Source: Pontibacter aydingkolensis
Lineage (GTDB): Bacteria; Bacteroidota; Bacteroidia; Cytophagales; Hymenobacteraceae
Length of the DNA stretch: 64,000 nucleotides
Direction: 5' to 3'
Assembly: GCF_019443125.1 (NCBI RefSeq)
Contig: NZ_JAHYXK010000004.1
Span: forward strand, 302,703-366,702
Shown: one piece after another, positions 1 to 11,236 of the stretch
Numbering within the stretch: the first letter of the stretch is position 1
Layout of the letters: every line of letters starts with the position of its first letter
Translations under genes and position numbers: made by a program
The notes under the pieces: generated by a model
Told to the model about the DNA's origin: nothing
The model's database searches: none
What the model saw: only the letters and a program-made list of their open reading frames with translations

Positions 1-2
1 TC

Positions 3-2897
3 CTGGCTGGTATGCAGTCTAAATGGGTAGATTCAGTTATGAAAAGCCTGACGCCGGAGGAGCGTATTGCGCAACTGATCATGATCCCGGTTTACTCAAA
101 CAAGAACCAGGCGCACATTGACTCTATCAGCAACCTGATTAAAACCTATAAAGTAGGCGGCCTGATATTTTTCCAGGGCGGACCGGTAAGGCAGGCAAAA
201 ATGACAAACCGCTACCAGCAGGAAACCAAGGTGCCGCTAATGGTAAGTTTGGATGGCGAGTGGGGACTGGGCATGCGCCTTGACAGCACTATCCGTTTCC
301 CGTACCAGATGACGATGGGTGGCGTGACCAATGAGAAACTGATTTATGAGATGGGGGCCGAGATTGCCCGCCAGTGCAAACGCATGGGCATCCAGATTAA
401 CTTTGCCCCTACCGTTGATATTAATAATAATGCCAACAACCCGGTAATCGGATTCCGCTCTTTTGGCGAAGATAAGTATAACGTGGCGCGTAAATCCATT
501 GCCTACATGAAGGGCATGCAGGACAACCACGTATTGGCAAGCGCCAAGCACTTCCCGGGCCACGGCGACACCAACGTAGATTCACACTACGGCTTGCCTG
601 TTATCCATTTCTCCCGCCTTCGCCTCGACTCTACAGAGCTGTACCCGTTTCGCCAGCTAATGCAGCATGGCCTGGGTAGCGTAATGGTGGCGCACATGAA
701 CATTCCGGTGCTGGACAATACCCCAAACCTGGCCTCTACCCTGTCTAAAAACATTGTATCGGACCTGCTGAAAAAGGAAATGAACTATAAAGGGCTGGTA
801 TTTACCGACGCGCTTAATATGCAGGGGGTGGCTAAATTCTATCCTCCGGGAGTAGTGGATGTAAAGGCCTTAATTGCTGGCAACGATGTGATGCTGAACA
901 CCATGGATGTAAAGACGACTATCGCAGAAGTAAAAAAGGCTATCCAGAACAAAGAGATAACACAGGAAGAGATTGATTTCCGGGTGCGTAAGGTACTGGC
1001 TGCCAAACTATGGATGGGGCTTGACAAATGGGAGCCTATCGAAACAAAGAACCTGATTGCAGACCTGAACAATCCGCACGCCGAGTACCTGAACCGCCAG
1101 CTGATGGAGGCCTCTGTAACGCTGCTGCGCAACAAGCAGAACATACTTCCTATTCAGACACTGGACACGATGCGCATCGCCGCATTGGCCATCGGTACCG
1201 ATAAACCCACAGATTTCCAAAAAGGGCTTGCACGCTATACTAAGGTGGATACTTTTTTCCTGAAGCCTACGGCTACCCTGGCAGAGTTGCAACAGCTAAA
1301 AGAGCAACTGTCAAAGTATAACCTGGTTATTGCAGGTGTGCACAGGCTTAACTTAAAGGCAGGAAGCAGCAACTTCGGCATTACTGCTGAAATGAACCTG
1401 TTTTTAAAAGACCTTATCCGCACAAAGCCTACCATTGTAAGTGTATTTGGGAATGTATACAGCCTGGCCAACCTCGAAAGTATAGACAAGGCCAATGCAG
1501 TAATAACCGCCTACCAGGAAAATGCCCTGGCGCAGGATGTAGTTTCTCAGATCATTTTCGGCGGTGCTGGAGCAAGAGGCAAGTTGCCGGTTACAGTATC
1601 CAATGCATTTAAAATTGGTGATGGGCTGGTAACCCCGGGTAATTTCAGGCTGGCTTATACTTCGCCGGAGGCAGTCGGTTTAAAAACGCAGGACCTGGCA
1701 GGCATCGACTCTTTAGTGGCGCAGGCCATCCGTGAAAAAGCAACCCCTGGCGCGCAGGTACTGGTGGCAAAAGATGGCAAGGTGATCTATCAGAAAGCCT
1801 TTGGTTACCATACCTATGATAACGAGACTGCGGTAAAAAATACCGACCTCTACGACCTGGCCTCTGTTACAAAAATATCTACATCGCTGGCTGCCTTTAT
1901 GAAATTGAGCGGGGAAGAAAAGTTTAACGTAAACAACACGCTTGGCTCCTACTTACCCATGATGCAGGGCTCTAATAAAGAGAACCTGAAGTATAGAGAC
2001 ATCCTGACACACCAGGCTGGCTTACAAGCATGGATCCCTTTCTGGAAAGAGACCGTGAAGAAGAACGGCAAGTTTAAGTGGGCAACTTTTAAAAATGAGC
2101 CGTCTAAACGCTTCCCTATAAAGGTGGCTGATAACCTGTACATCCACAGAAAGTATGCCGACAAAATATACAAGCGGATAGCTGAGTCGCCGCTTAACGA
2201 AAAGCCGGGGTATGTATACAGTGATCTGTCGTTTATACTTGCGCCAAAGGTAGTGGAGCACATTACAGGCCAGGAGTTTGAATCGTATTTAAAGGAGAAT
2301 ATCTACAAGCCGATAGGCGCTACATCGCTTACCTTTAACCCTTACAAATACTACACTCAGAATCAGATCGTGCCAACAGAGTATGAGCCTCATTTCAGGG
2401 CACAGCTGCTGCACTCCACCGTACACGACGAAGGCGCTGCCATGCTGGGCGGAGTGAGCGGGCATGCCGGTTTGTTTGGTAATGCTAACGATGTAGCTAA
2501 ACTAATGCAGTTATACCTGAACGACGGCGCCTACGCGAACAAAATGTACATCAGAGGCAACACCGTGAGTGAGTTTAGTAAGTGCCAGTTCTGCGACCAG
2601 GGTAATTACCGCGCCCTTGGCTTCGACAGACCAGCTAAGCCTGGTCAGCAAAATAGCAACGCAGCGCCATCGGCACCAATAGAAAGTTTTGGACACTCTG
2701 GCTTTACCGGTACCTATACCTGGGTAGACCCTGTTAACAACCTGGTTTACGTGTTCCTGTCTAACCGTGTGAACCCAACCCGTGAGAACCCAAAGCTAAG
2801 CAAGCTGAATACCCGTACCAATGTGCTGCAGGTGGTATACGATGCCATTGAGAAATCCAAAACAGTTAAGTCTGAGGCTTCAGCTGTGACAAAGTAA
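3..2897 (+). CDS. Secreted GH3 beta-N-acetylglucosaminidase (NagZ-like) fused to a class C beta-lactamase-type serine hydrolase, 5' partial
   Basis: The frame is open to the left edge, so the true start and probable signal peptide lie upstream; the first ATG seen (base 12) is probably internal. Residues below are counted from that ATG. Residues about 1-560 are a glycoside hydrolase family 3 domain with the NagZ signature KHFPGHGDT (near 178) and the nucleophile region FTDALNM (near 260). NagZ enzymes cut GlcNAc from MurNAc or anhydroMurNAc. Residues about 570-950 are a serine beta-lactamase/esterase-like domain with S618-x-x-K621, Y736-S-D738 and H895-S-G897. This fusion is common in Bacteroidetes; whether the second domain acts on beta-lactams or on wall peptides or esters cannot be told. 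It probably works in the periplasm or outer membrane with the salvage genes downstream. Confidence 0.9.
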   Translation: MAGMQSKWVDSVMKSLTPEERIAQLIMIPVYSNKNQAHIDSISNLIKTYKVGGLIFFQGGPVRQAKMTNRYQQETKVPLMVSLDGEWGLGMRLDSTIRFPYQMTMGGVTNEKLIYEMGAEIARQCKRMGIQINFAPTVDINNNANNPVIGFRSFGEDKYNVARKSIAYMKGMQDNHVLASAKHFPGHGDTNVDSHYGLPVIHFSRLRLDSTELYPFRQLMQHGLGSVMVAHMNIPVLDNTPNLASTLSKNIVSDLLKKEMNYKGLVFTDALNMQGVAKFYPPGVVDVKALIAGNDVMLNTMDVKTTIAEVKKAIQNKEITQEEIDFRVRKVLAAKLWMGLDKWEPIETKNLIADLNNPHAEYLNRQLMEASVTLLRNKQNILPIQTLDTMRIAALAIGTDKPTDFQKGLARYTKVDTFFLKPTATLAELQQLKEQLSKYNLVIAGVHRLNLKAGSSNFGITAEMNLFLKDLIRTKPTIVSVFGNVYSLANLESIDKANAVITAYQENALAQDVVSQIIFGGAGARGKLPVTVSNAFKIGDGLVTPGNFRLAYTSPEAVGLKTQDLAGIDSLVAQAIREKATPGAQVLVAKDGKVIYQKAFGYHTYDNETAVKNTDLYDLASVTKISTSLAAFMKLSGEEKFNVNNTLGSYLPMMQGSNKENLKYRDILTHQAGLQAWIPFWKETVKKNGKFKWATFKNEPSKRFPIKVADNLYIHRKYADKIYKRIAESPLNEKPGYVYSDLSFILAPKVVEHITGQEFESYLKENIYKPIGATSLTFNPYKYYTQNQIVPTEYEPHFRAQLLHSTVHDEGAAMLGGVSGHAGLFGNANDVAKLMQLYLNDGAYANKMYIRGNTVSEFSKCQFCDQGNYRALGFDRPAKPGQQNSNAAPSAPIESFGHSGFTGTYTWVDPVNNLVYVFLSNRVNPTRENPKLSKLNTRTNVLQVVYDAIEKSKTVKSEASAVTK

Positions 2898-2900
2898 TTT

Positions 2901-2935
2901 AAAAGGCCGCTCTGCTTCTGGTAGAACGGCCTTTT
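2901..2935 (+). terminator. Rho-independent terminator after the NagZ fusion
   Basis: A hairpin with arms AAAAGGCCG and CGGCCTTTT starts three bases after the stop codon and ends in a T run. It separates the NagZ fusion from the next plus-strand gene. Confidence 0.8.
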
Positions 2936-3004
2936 GATTTTAGAACAAGCCACTAGTACAAAGTATAACTATGTTTTCTTTTTACGCCTACTAATCCACC
3001 TTGT

Positions 3005-4177
3005 ATGAACAAAACAGCCATGGTTCGCAATACTACAGATACCGGCCTGCTAAGGAACAGTGCCTACGAAAGATATCTTTCGCTTGATGTGTTGCGCGGA
3101 TTAACGATCGCACTGATGGTGGTGGTAAACAACCCGGGCAGTTGGGGCAACATCTACACTCCTTTCAGGCATGCGGCCTGGCATGGTTTTACCATTACCG
3201 ATCTGGTTTTCCCCTCTTTTTTGTTTGTAGTGGGTAATGCCATGAGCTTTAGCATGCGGAAGTTCGAACGTCAACCAGAAAGTACTTTTCTGAAGAAGGT
3301 TTTCAAGCGTACTGCTCTCATTTTCCTGATCGGCTTGTTTTTGCACCTATTCCCATTTGTTACCCGCACCGAAGGCGAGATCGTTCTAAAAGACTTTACC
3401 GCCGTGCGCATAATGGGTGTTTTGCAGCGCATTACCCTTTGCTACTTTTTTGCCGCACTGGTAGTACATTATTTTAAACTGAAAGGCGCAGCTATCTTTA
3501 GTGCGGTTGCTCTGCTTGGCTACTGGGCTATTTTATACTTTTTCGGAAACCCAGCAGACCCGTATAGTCTCGAAGGTAATGCCGCGCTTAAGTTCGACAG
3601 CCTGTTTATACCAGACCAGAACTTATATAAAGGCTTTGGCATACCTTTCGATCCGGAAGGGCTGCTAAGCACCCTGCCAGCCACTGTAAATGTAATAGCC
3701 GGTTATTTTGCCGGTATATTTATTCAGAAGAATGGCAATAACATGAACACTGTGATCAAGTTAGCTATTGTTGGCGCTGTGATGGTTGCAATTGCTTTGC
3801 TGTGGGACCAGAGCTTCCCAATCAATAAACCACTCTGGACAAGCTCTTATGTGCTACATTCTGTGGGCCTCAGTCTGCTTATACTTGCCGGCCTTATACT
3901 TACCATAGAATTTGCCGGCTTTGTAAGATGGACCTTCTTCTTTGAAGCTTTCGGTAAAAATCCGCTTTTCATTTTTGCGCTGGCTACACTTGTTATCAAA
4001 CTGCTAAACTTTATCAGGATTGGCGACATGAGCCTGCAAAAGTGGCTTTACGACCACCTGTTCCTCACCTGGACGGAAGGGAAAACAGCCTCTCTCCTTT
4101 TTGCCCTGAGTTACATGCTCGTAATGTGGGCTGTAGGCTTCTGGATGGACCGGAGAAAAATTTACGTTAAAGTATAA
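3005..4177 (+). CDS. NagX/HGSNAT-like membrane acyltransferase (DUF5009/COG4299)
   Basis: A 390-residue multi-pass membrane protein. It starts with a short soluble stretch, then RYLSLDVLRGLTIALMV (about residues 23-40), the typical first helix of the heparan-alpha-glucosaminide N-acetyltransferase / YeiB-like family, and has a conserved His in the AAWHGF segment. About ten hydrophobic helices follow. In many bacteria members of this family (NagX) sit in N-acetylglucosamine gene sets, which fits the NagZ fusion just upstream. Substrate transport or transacetylation is inferred, not visible. ATG at 3005 is used; the in-frame ATG at 3020 is a possible alternative. The last two codons and stop (AAA GTA TAA) form one copy of the window-wide AAGTATA motif. 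Confidence 0.8.
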   Translation: MNKTAMVRNTTDTGLLRNSAYERYLSLDVLRGLTIALMVVVNNPGSWGNIYTPFRHAAWHGFTITDLVFPSFLFVVGNAMSFSMRKFERQPESTFLKKVFKRTALIFLIGLFLHLFPFVTRTEGEIVLKDFTAVRIMGVLQRITLCYFFAALVVHYFKLKGAAIFSAVALLGYWAILYFFGNPADPYSLEGNAALKFDSLFIPDQNLYKGFGIPFDPEGLLSTLPATVNVIAGYFAGIFIQKNGNNMNTVIKLAIVGAVMVAIALLWDQSFPINKPLWTSSYVLHSVGLSLLILAGLILTIEFAGFVRWTFFFEAFGKNPLFIFALATLVIKLLNFIRIGDMSLQKWLYDHLFLTWTEGKTASLLFALSYMLVMWAVGFWMDRRKIYVKV

Positions 4178-4234
4178 GTAACAGGTCACAGAAGTCTTGT
4201 CCTCTAGACAAAGTAATTTTAAATAAAGGAGAAA

Positions 4235-4329
4235 AGACCTCTAACAATAAGCCTAACTTAAACTTTCCTGTCATCTCGTATACCCTTGAGGCGAGAGCTG
4301 AAGAGAGCCAGCGTAGCGGTGAGAGGTCT
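4235..4329. repeat. Small element with inverted ends AGACCTCT...AGAGGTCT
   Basis: A 95-base intergenic block bounded by complementary ends. The ends match the two 99-base elements near 58.1 and 58.8 kb, but the interior differs. It lies in the 399-base gap between the NagX-like gene and the DeoR gene. Confidence 0.45.
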
Positions 4330-4381
4330 CTACATAATTAACGCAGCACTAATTTTAGGAGATTAACCAAGTAAACATCAG

Positions 4382-4416
4382 AGCCTGCTCTTACATTATG
4401 AGGGCAGGCTTTCTTT
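4382..4416 (+). terminator. Hairpin followed by T-rich tract
   Basis: GCCTGC and GGCAGGC arms pair across a 14-base loop and are followed by TTTCTTT. It may end transcription from the NagX-like gene 200 bases upstream. The rest of the 4178-4576 gap shows no gene. Confidence 0.5.
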
Positions 4417-4543
4417 ATCGGCATTTTCAGGATCAATACGTAATATGCTATGCTGTTAAAGCAGGCTTCCCTATCCAACTCATTCATCAAAAACAGTCAG
4501 TATAATCCTTTTTACTGTTTTATTTATTTTATAGAAAAAAAAG

Positions 4544-4551
4544 TATATTTG
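4544..4551 (+). promoter_or_regulatory. Bacteroidetes -7 box candidate for the DeoR gene
   Basis: TATATTTG fits TAnnTTTG exactly and lies 25 bases before the ATG at 4577 in A/T-rich DNA. No convincing TTTG -33 box is seen at the usual spacing, so this is only half of a promoter. It overlaps a copy of AAGTATA. Confidence 0.4.
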
Positions 4552-4576
4552 ACTTTTACCCTATGAAGCTAACAGA

Positions 4577-5320
4577 ATGCTAAAAGAAGAACGGCAGGCT
4601 TTTATTATAAAGCAGATAAACCTACATAACAAAGTACTTTCATCTGACCTGAGTGTTAAACTGAATGTATCTGAAGACACAGTTCGGAGAGACCTGAACG
4701 AATTAGCCGAGAGTGGCAAGATACTAAAAGTACACGGAGGCGCACTTTCCAAATCCTTCCATTACCCATTCCAACAGGTAGAAGTGTATGCAAAGGAATC
4801 TAAGAAGGAGATTGCCGGTAAAGTAGTGAATATGCTGCAGGATAGCATGACCATTCTGGTTGGCGGCGGCACCACTATGGTAGAGGTAGCCCGCATGGTT
4901 CCGGATAGTCTGAAGTGTACATTCTTTACAGTTAGCCCGCTTGTAGCATTGGAACTCGCCGAACGCTCTAACAGCACAGTAATACTTTTAGGTGGCCAGC
5001 TTTCTAAAAGCTCTCAGATCATTATTGGAGCTCAGGTTATTAACCAACTGGCCGAAATAAAAGTAGACTTGTGTATACTTGGCACCAACAGCCTCTCCAC
5101 GGCCGATGGCCTTACAGATTCTGACTGGGAAGTGGTGCAGGTAAAGAAAGCTATGATTCGCGCTGCCAAGAAAACAGCCATTATGAGTATTGCAGAAAAG
5201 CTGGGATCAAACCAGAATATGAAAGTATGCGATCTTAGCGCCATCCATTACCTTATCACAGACCTTAGCCCGAAAGACAATTTCCTTGGTGATTATGCGC
5301 AGGTAGTTACGGTAATGTAA
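4577..5320 (+). CDS. DeoR/GlpR-family transcriptional regulator
   Basis: A 247-residue repressor-type protein. Residues 1-57 form the DeoR winged helix-turn-helix, with the signature VSEDTVRRDLNELAESG. Residues about 75-235 form the DeoRC domain, an isomerase-like fold that usually senses a phosphorylated sugar, with VGGGTTMVEVAR and ILGTNSLSTADGLT. It stands alone between two intergenic gaps. Its place between amino-sugar genes (NagX-like, murQ operon) suggests control by an amino-sugar phosphate such as GlcNAc-6-P, but this is inference. Its own regulation is likely local because a -7 box lies just upstream. Confidence 0.88.
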   Translation: MLKEERQAFIIKQINLHNKVLSSDLSVKLNVSEDTVRRDLNELAESGKILKVHGGALSKSFHYPFQQVEVYAKESKKEIAGKVVNMLQDSMTILVGGGTTMVEVARMVPDSLKCTFFTVSPLVALELAERSNSTVILLGGQLSKSSQIIIGAQVINQLAEIKVDLCILGTNSLSTADGLTDSDWEVVQVKKAMIRAAKKTAIMSIAEKLGSNQNMKVCDLSAIHYLITDLSPKDNFLGDYAQVVTVM

Positions 5321-5344
5321 GCAACATTGATATCATAAAGTATA

Positions 5345-5366
5345 AACCAGCGGGCCCGCTGGTTTA
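5345..5366. terminator. 22-base perfect palindrome between convergent genes
   Basis: AAACCAGCGGG is followed directly by its reverse complement CCCGCTGGTTT. It lies 25 bases after the DeoR stop and before the convergent minus-strand dehydrogenase, and could end transcription from the DeoR side. Confidence 0.55.
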
Positions 5367-5415
5367 TGTCTGAATCAGGATTTGCAGGATTTAAAAGATT
5401 TTCAGGATCTTATAG
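5367..5415. repeat. Dispersed repeat of the 'TCTGAATCAGGATTTGCAGGATT' type
   Basis: A run built of AGGAT/AGGATTT units. Related copies occur near 18,104, 53,391, 53,551 (inverted) and 63,258. It is noncoding and intergenic. Confidence 0.6.
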
Positions 5416-5586
5416 AGCCCTACGACACATAATTATATCCCTGGCGCAAGTTTTAAGCGTTAGCGTAACTTGTGACTTTACATGCTAAGAAGTCTTCAGA
5501 CTTCCTTGAGCCATAGGTTATACTTTACTTATTTGTTTCATACTTCCGCTATGGTCTGTGTAACGGATAAGCTTCGTTGCAAACAA

Positions 5587-5609
5587 GACGCAAAGTATTG
5601 CGTCTCTAC
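5587..5609. repeat. Short palindromic repeat (GACGCAA...TTGCGTC type)
   Basis: ACGCAAAGTATTGCGT is a near-perfect dyad followed by CTCTAC. The same core occurs at 32,545-32,572, so this is a dispersed palindromic repeat. It lies just past the stop of the minus-strand dehydrogenase. Confidence 0.6.
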
Positions 5610-5635
5610 AAAATACGATCAACGAATAACGAAAA

Positions 5636-8461
<2,826 letters not shown>

Positions 8462-8468
8462 GGAGAAT

Positions 8469-8475
8469 CCTCCTT
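8469..8475 (-). promoter_or_regulatory. Strong Shine-Dalgarno site for the dehydrogenase
   Basis: On the minus strand AAGGAGG stands 7 bases before the ATG at 8461 and abuts the symporter stop codon. Such a strong site is rare in this window and suggests coupled translation of the symporter and dehydrogenase. Confidence 0.7.
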
Positions 8476-9999
8476 TTAGATAGTCTGTTTAACCTTGCTG
8501 CCACGCTCTGCTTCTTTCAAAGCGTCCATCATCACTCCCCCTCCTTCTTTGCTGGTTACTAGTAAAAGTATAAACGTAATGGCTGCATTCACTACGATCA
8601 GCTCAAATCCCATTGCATACCCAAACCAATCAACTGAGTTGCTGTCGATGATGTAGGTAAGTATAGGCGAGATGATGCAGATATAAGGTACTAGTTTATC
8701 GGCTACGGCACGTTTGTTAGCCATACCAAAGGCAAACAAGCCAAGCAGCGGCCCATACGTATAACCAGCAGCACGGAAGATTGCGTTCACTACGGAGTCA
8801 TCGTTTATTATCCTGAACACAAGTATAACCAGCAGCATCACCACCGAGAAGCCCACATGCACCAGGTGGCGCGTACGGATCAGCTTGATATCATCGTGGT
8901 TATCCTTCTTGGTAAAGTTCAGGAAGTCTACGCAGAAGGATGTTGTTAAGGCTGTAAGCGCTGAGTCGGTAGTGGCAAAGGTAGCGGCCGTTAAACCCAA
9001 CATAAAGATTACAGCCGGTATAAGCGCCATGTGGTTCAGAGCAATCTCCGGGAACAGGTGATCAGGGGTACGCAGGGCAGTTACATCAATGCCGTTGGCT
9101 TCGGCATACATGTATAGCAGTGCTCCTACGCTCAGGAAGAATATGTTGATCGAAACAAAAACACCAGTAAATGTGAGCATGTTTTTCTGCGCCTCCCCGA
9201 TATTCTTGCAGCTCAGGTTTTTCTGCATCAGGTCCTGGTCAAGCCCCGTCATGGCGATTGTCACAAAAATACCACCTATAAAATGCTTCAGGAAGTGGCT
9301 CTTGGCGCCCAAAAAGTCCTCCCAGAAAAATATTTTAGAGTAAGAACTGTCTTTTACCGCCTCAAATGTCTGGGTAATGTTCAGGTCAAGGCTGCTAGCG
9401 ATAAAAATGATGGAAAAGATAACAGAACCGATGATAAATACGGTCTGCAGGGTATCGGTGATCACAATGGTTTTTAATCCGCCTTTGTGTGTATAGAGCC
9501 AGATGAGCACCAAACAGATTGCTACTGTAGCAACAAAGGGCACATTCCAGGCGTCAAAGATAAACTTCTGCAACACGATGGCTACCAAGTACAAACGGAA
9601 AGCAGAACCAATGGTACGCGATACCAGAAATATCATAGCCCCCGTCTTATAACTCCAGTAACCAAACCGTTTTTCGAGGTAAGTGTAAATGGAGATCAGG
9701 TTCATGCGGTAGTAAAGCGGCAACAGCACAAAAGCGATCAGCACAAAGCCCACAGTATTGCCCAGCACAAACTGAAAATAGCCAAAGCTGCTGTTAACCA
9801 CTGCACCCGGCACCGATATAAAAGTAACGCCCGACAAAGCTGTACCGATCATACCAAAGGCAACAAAGTACCACTTGGAGTTGCGGTTGGCAATAAAGAA
9901 ACTGGAGTTATCCGAGGAGCCTCTGGAGGTGAAATACGATATGCCTATCAGCACGGCAAAGTAACCGATCAGAAAAGACAGAAGTGTGATTGGAGACAT
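8476..9999 (-). CDS. Sodium:solute symporter (SSS family), possible MurNAc transporter
   Basis: About 507 residues with some 13 hydrophobic helices. The N-terminal GYFAVLIGISYFTSRG and the segment GMIGTALSGVTFISVPG are typical of SSS symporters, which use Na+ to import sugars, amino acids or similar solutes through the inner membrane. A longer reading from 10,050 exists, but the ATG at 9,999 (protein begins MSPITLLSF) puts the first helix at the N-terminus as in relatives, so it is chosen. The gene lies between murQ (131 bases upstream) and the D-lactate-type dehydrogenase (15 bases downstream). In Tannerella forsythia a MurNAc transporter is encoded beside murQ, and MurNAc or anhydroMurNAc is the likely cargo here. 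Substrate is inferred from context only. Confidence 0.85.
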   Translation of the reverse strand: MSPITLLSFLIGYFAVLIGISYFTSRGSSDNSSFFIANRNSKWYFVAFGMIGTALSGVTFISVPGAVVNSSFGYFQFVLGNTVGFVLIAFVLLPLYYRMNLISIYTYLEKRFGYWSYKTGAMIFLVSRTIGSAFRLYLVAIVLQKFIFDAWNVPFVATVAICLVLIWLYTHKGGLKTIVITDTLQTVFIIGSVIFSIIFIASSLDLNITQTFEAVKDSSYSKIFFWEDFLGAKSHFLKHFIGGIFVTIAMTGLDQDLMQKNLSCKNIGEAQKNMLTFTGVFVSINIFFLSVGALLYMYAEANGIDVTALRTPDHLFPEIALNHMALIPAVIFMLGLTAATFATTDSALTALTTSFCVDFLNFTKKDNHDDIKLIRTRHLVHVGFSVVMLLVILVFRIINDDSVVNAIFRAAGYTYGPLLGLFAFGMANKRAVADKLVPYICIISPILTYIIDSNSVDWFGYAMGFELIVVNAAITFILLLVTSKEGGGVMMDALKEAERGSKVKQTI

Positions 10000-10130
10000 A
10001 GGCAGACATTTAGCTAAGCTGATTGAAGCAAGGTTTGTACTAACGTACACTTATCTGTTTCAAAAGCCTGAAGATTGTGGTTAACAGGTTAGTTTATACC
10101 CTGCTTTATGCAAGGCCATACTATGTAAAG

Positions 10131-10943
10131 TTAAGAAGAAATCAAGAAGTTTTCTATTGACTGCCGCACATTGCCATACTTCTCCAGCAAAGCTGTGGCA
10201 GTTTGTTCGTCAGCACCTGTTTCAGCCATTACCATGCGTACTCCGCGTTTATAGAGTTTTTGGTTAGTTAACTGCATATCCACCATTTTATTTCCTTTTA
10301 CGCGGCCCAGCTGTATCATTACACTTGTGCTGAGCATGTTCAGCACTAGCTTTTGAGCAGTGCCGGCTTTCATGCGTGTGCTGCCCGTTACAAACTCAGG
10401 TCCTACAACTACCTCCACCGGATACTGTGCCTCCGCAGCCACCGGGCTACCGGTATTGCAAACGATACAACCTGTTGCAAGGCCATGCGCATTAGCTGCT
10501 CTTAGTCCGCCAATTACGTAGGGGGTAGTGCCTGATGCTGCTAGCCCAACAACAATGTCGTTCTCATCAATGTCATAAGCCTGCAGATCTTTCCAGGCCT
10601 GTTCCGCATCATCTTCGGCAAACTCCACAGCTTTTCGAATAGCCGTATCGCCACCGGCAATTATGCCTACCACCCAGTCAAAAGGCACGCCAAAGGTTGG
10701 AGGGCACTCTGATGCATCTACTACACCCAAACGGCCACTTGTGCCTGCCCCTATGTAAAACAGCCTGCCTCCGGCTTTCATTCTTTCCACAGCAATGGCT
10801 GCCAGCGCTTCTATTTGCGGAATGGCTTTCTCCACAGCCATCGGAACAGTTTTATCTTCGTTGTTTATGTTCTCCAGAACCTCCCTCACAGACATCTTCT
10901 CGAGATCGTTGTATTTCGAATCTCTTTCAGTTGTATACTCCAT
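10131..10943 (-). CDS. murQ: N-acetylmuramic acid 6-phosphate etherase MurQ
   Basis: A 270-residue SIS-domain lyase that splits the lactyl ether of MurNAc-6-phosphate to give GlcNAc-6-phosphate and D-lactate. Clear MurQ signatures are GRLFYIGAGTSGRLGVVDASE (residues 59-79, E79 in the active-site position) and GPEFVTGSTRMKAGTAQK near 180. E114 matches the second conserved Glu. The length is slightly below the usual 300 residues, mainly from a short C-terminus. It is the first gene of a minus-strand run with the symporter and a D-lactate-type dehydrogenase, which would take up the substrate and use the lactate. No copies of the AAGTATA motif fall in this gene. Confidence 0.95.
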   Translation of the reverse strand: MEYTTERDSKYNDLEKMSVREVLENINNEDKTVPMAVEKAIPQIEALAAIAVERMKAGGRLFYIGAGTSGRLGVVDASECPPTFGVPFDWVVGIIAGGDTAIRKAVEFAEDDAEQAWKDLQAYDIDENDIVVGLAASGTTPYVIGGLRAANAHGLATGCIVCNTGSPVAAEAQYPVEVVVGPEFVTGSTRMKAGTAQKLVLNMLSTSVMIQLGRVKGNKMVDMQLTNQKLYKRGVRMVMAETGADEQTATALLEKYGNVRQSIENFLISS

Positions 10944-11041
10944 TCTATAATCAGATAAATTTCTAAATTTAAATACTTACACCCGGTGTATTCTACACAT
11001 AGGTTATATATTTTCTATTGTTCTACAGTAGTATGCCGGAG

Positions 11042-11049
11042 CAAAACTA
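11042..11049 (-). promoter_or_regulatory. -7 box candidate for the murQ operon
   Basis: Read on the minus strand this is TAGTTTTG, an exact TAnnTTTG match, 99 bases before the murQ start. No clear TTTG/TTG -33 box is seen at 19-21 bases, so confidence is low. The 293-base divergent gap 10,944-11,236 holds nothing else that is recognisable. Confidence 0.35.
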
Positions 11050-11236
11050 AAAGCCACCATTACAGTATCACCGGATTCTGCTACTATAAAGCTAGTAAAA
11101 CTAATTTAATCATTCTGTTTTTTGCGACATTTTTTAAATAAAAATGCATAAACATGCAAAAAAGTTTAAATTAGAGCACCCAAATTACTGAGGCTTAAAG
11201 CTTCTACGCTTTACACTAACCCCAACTACACTACGT

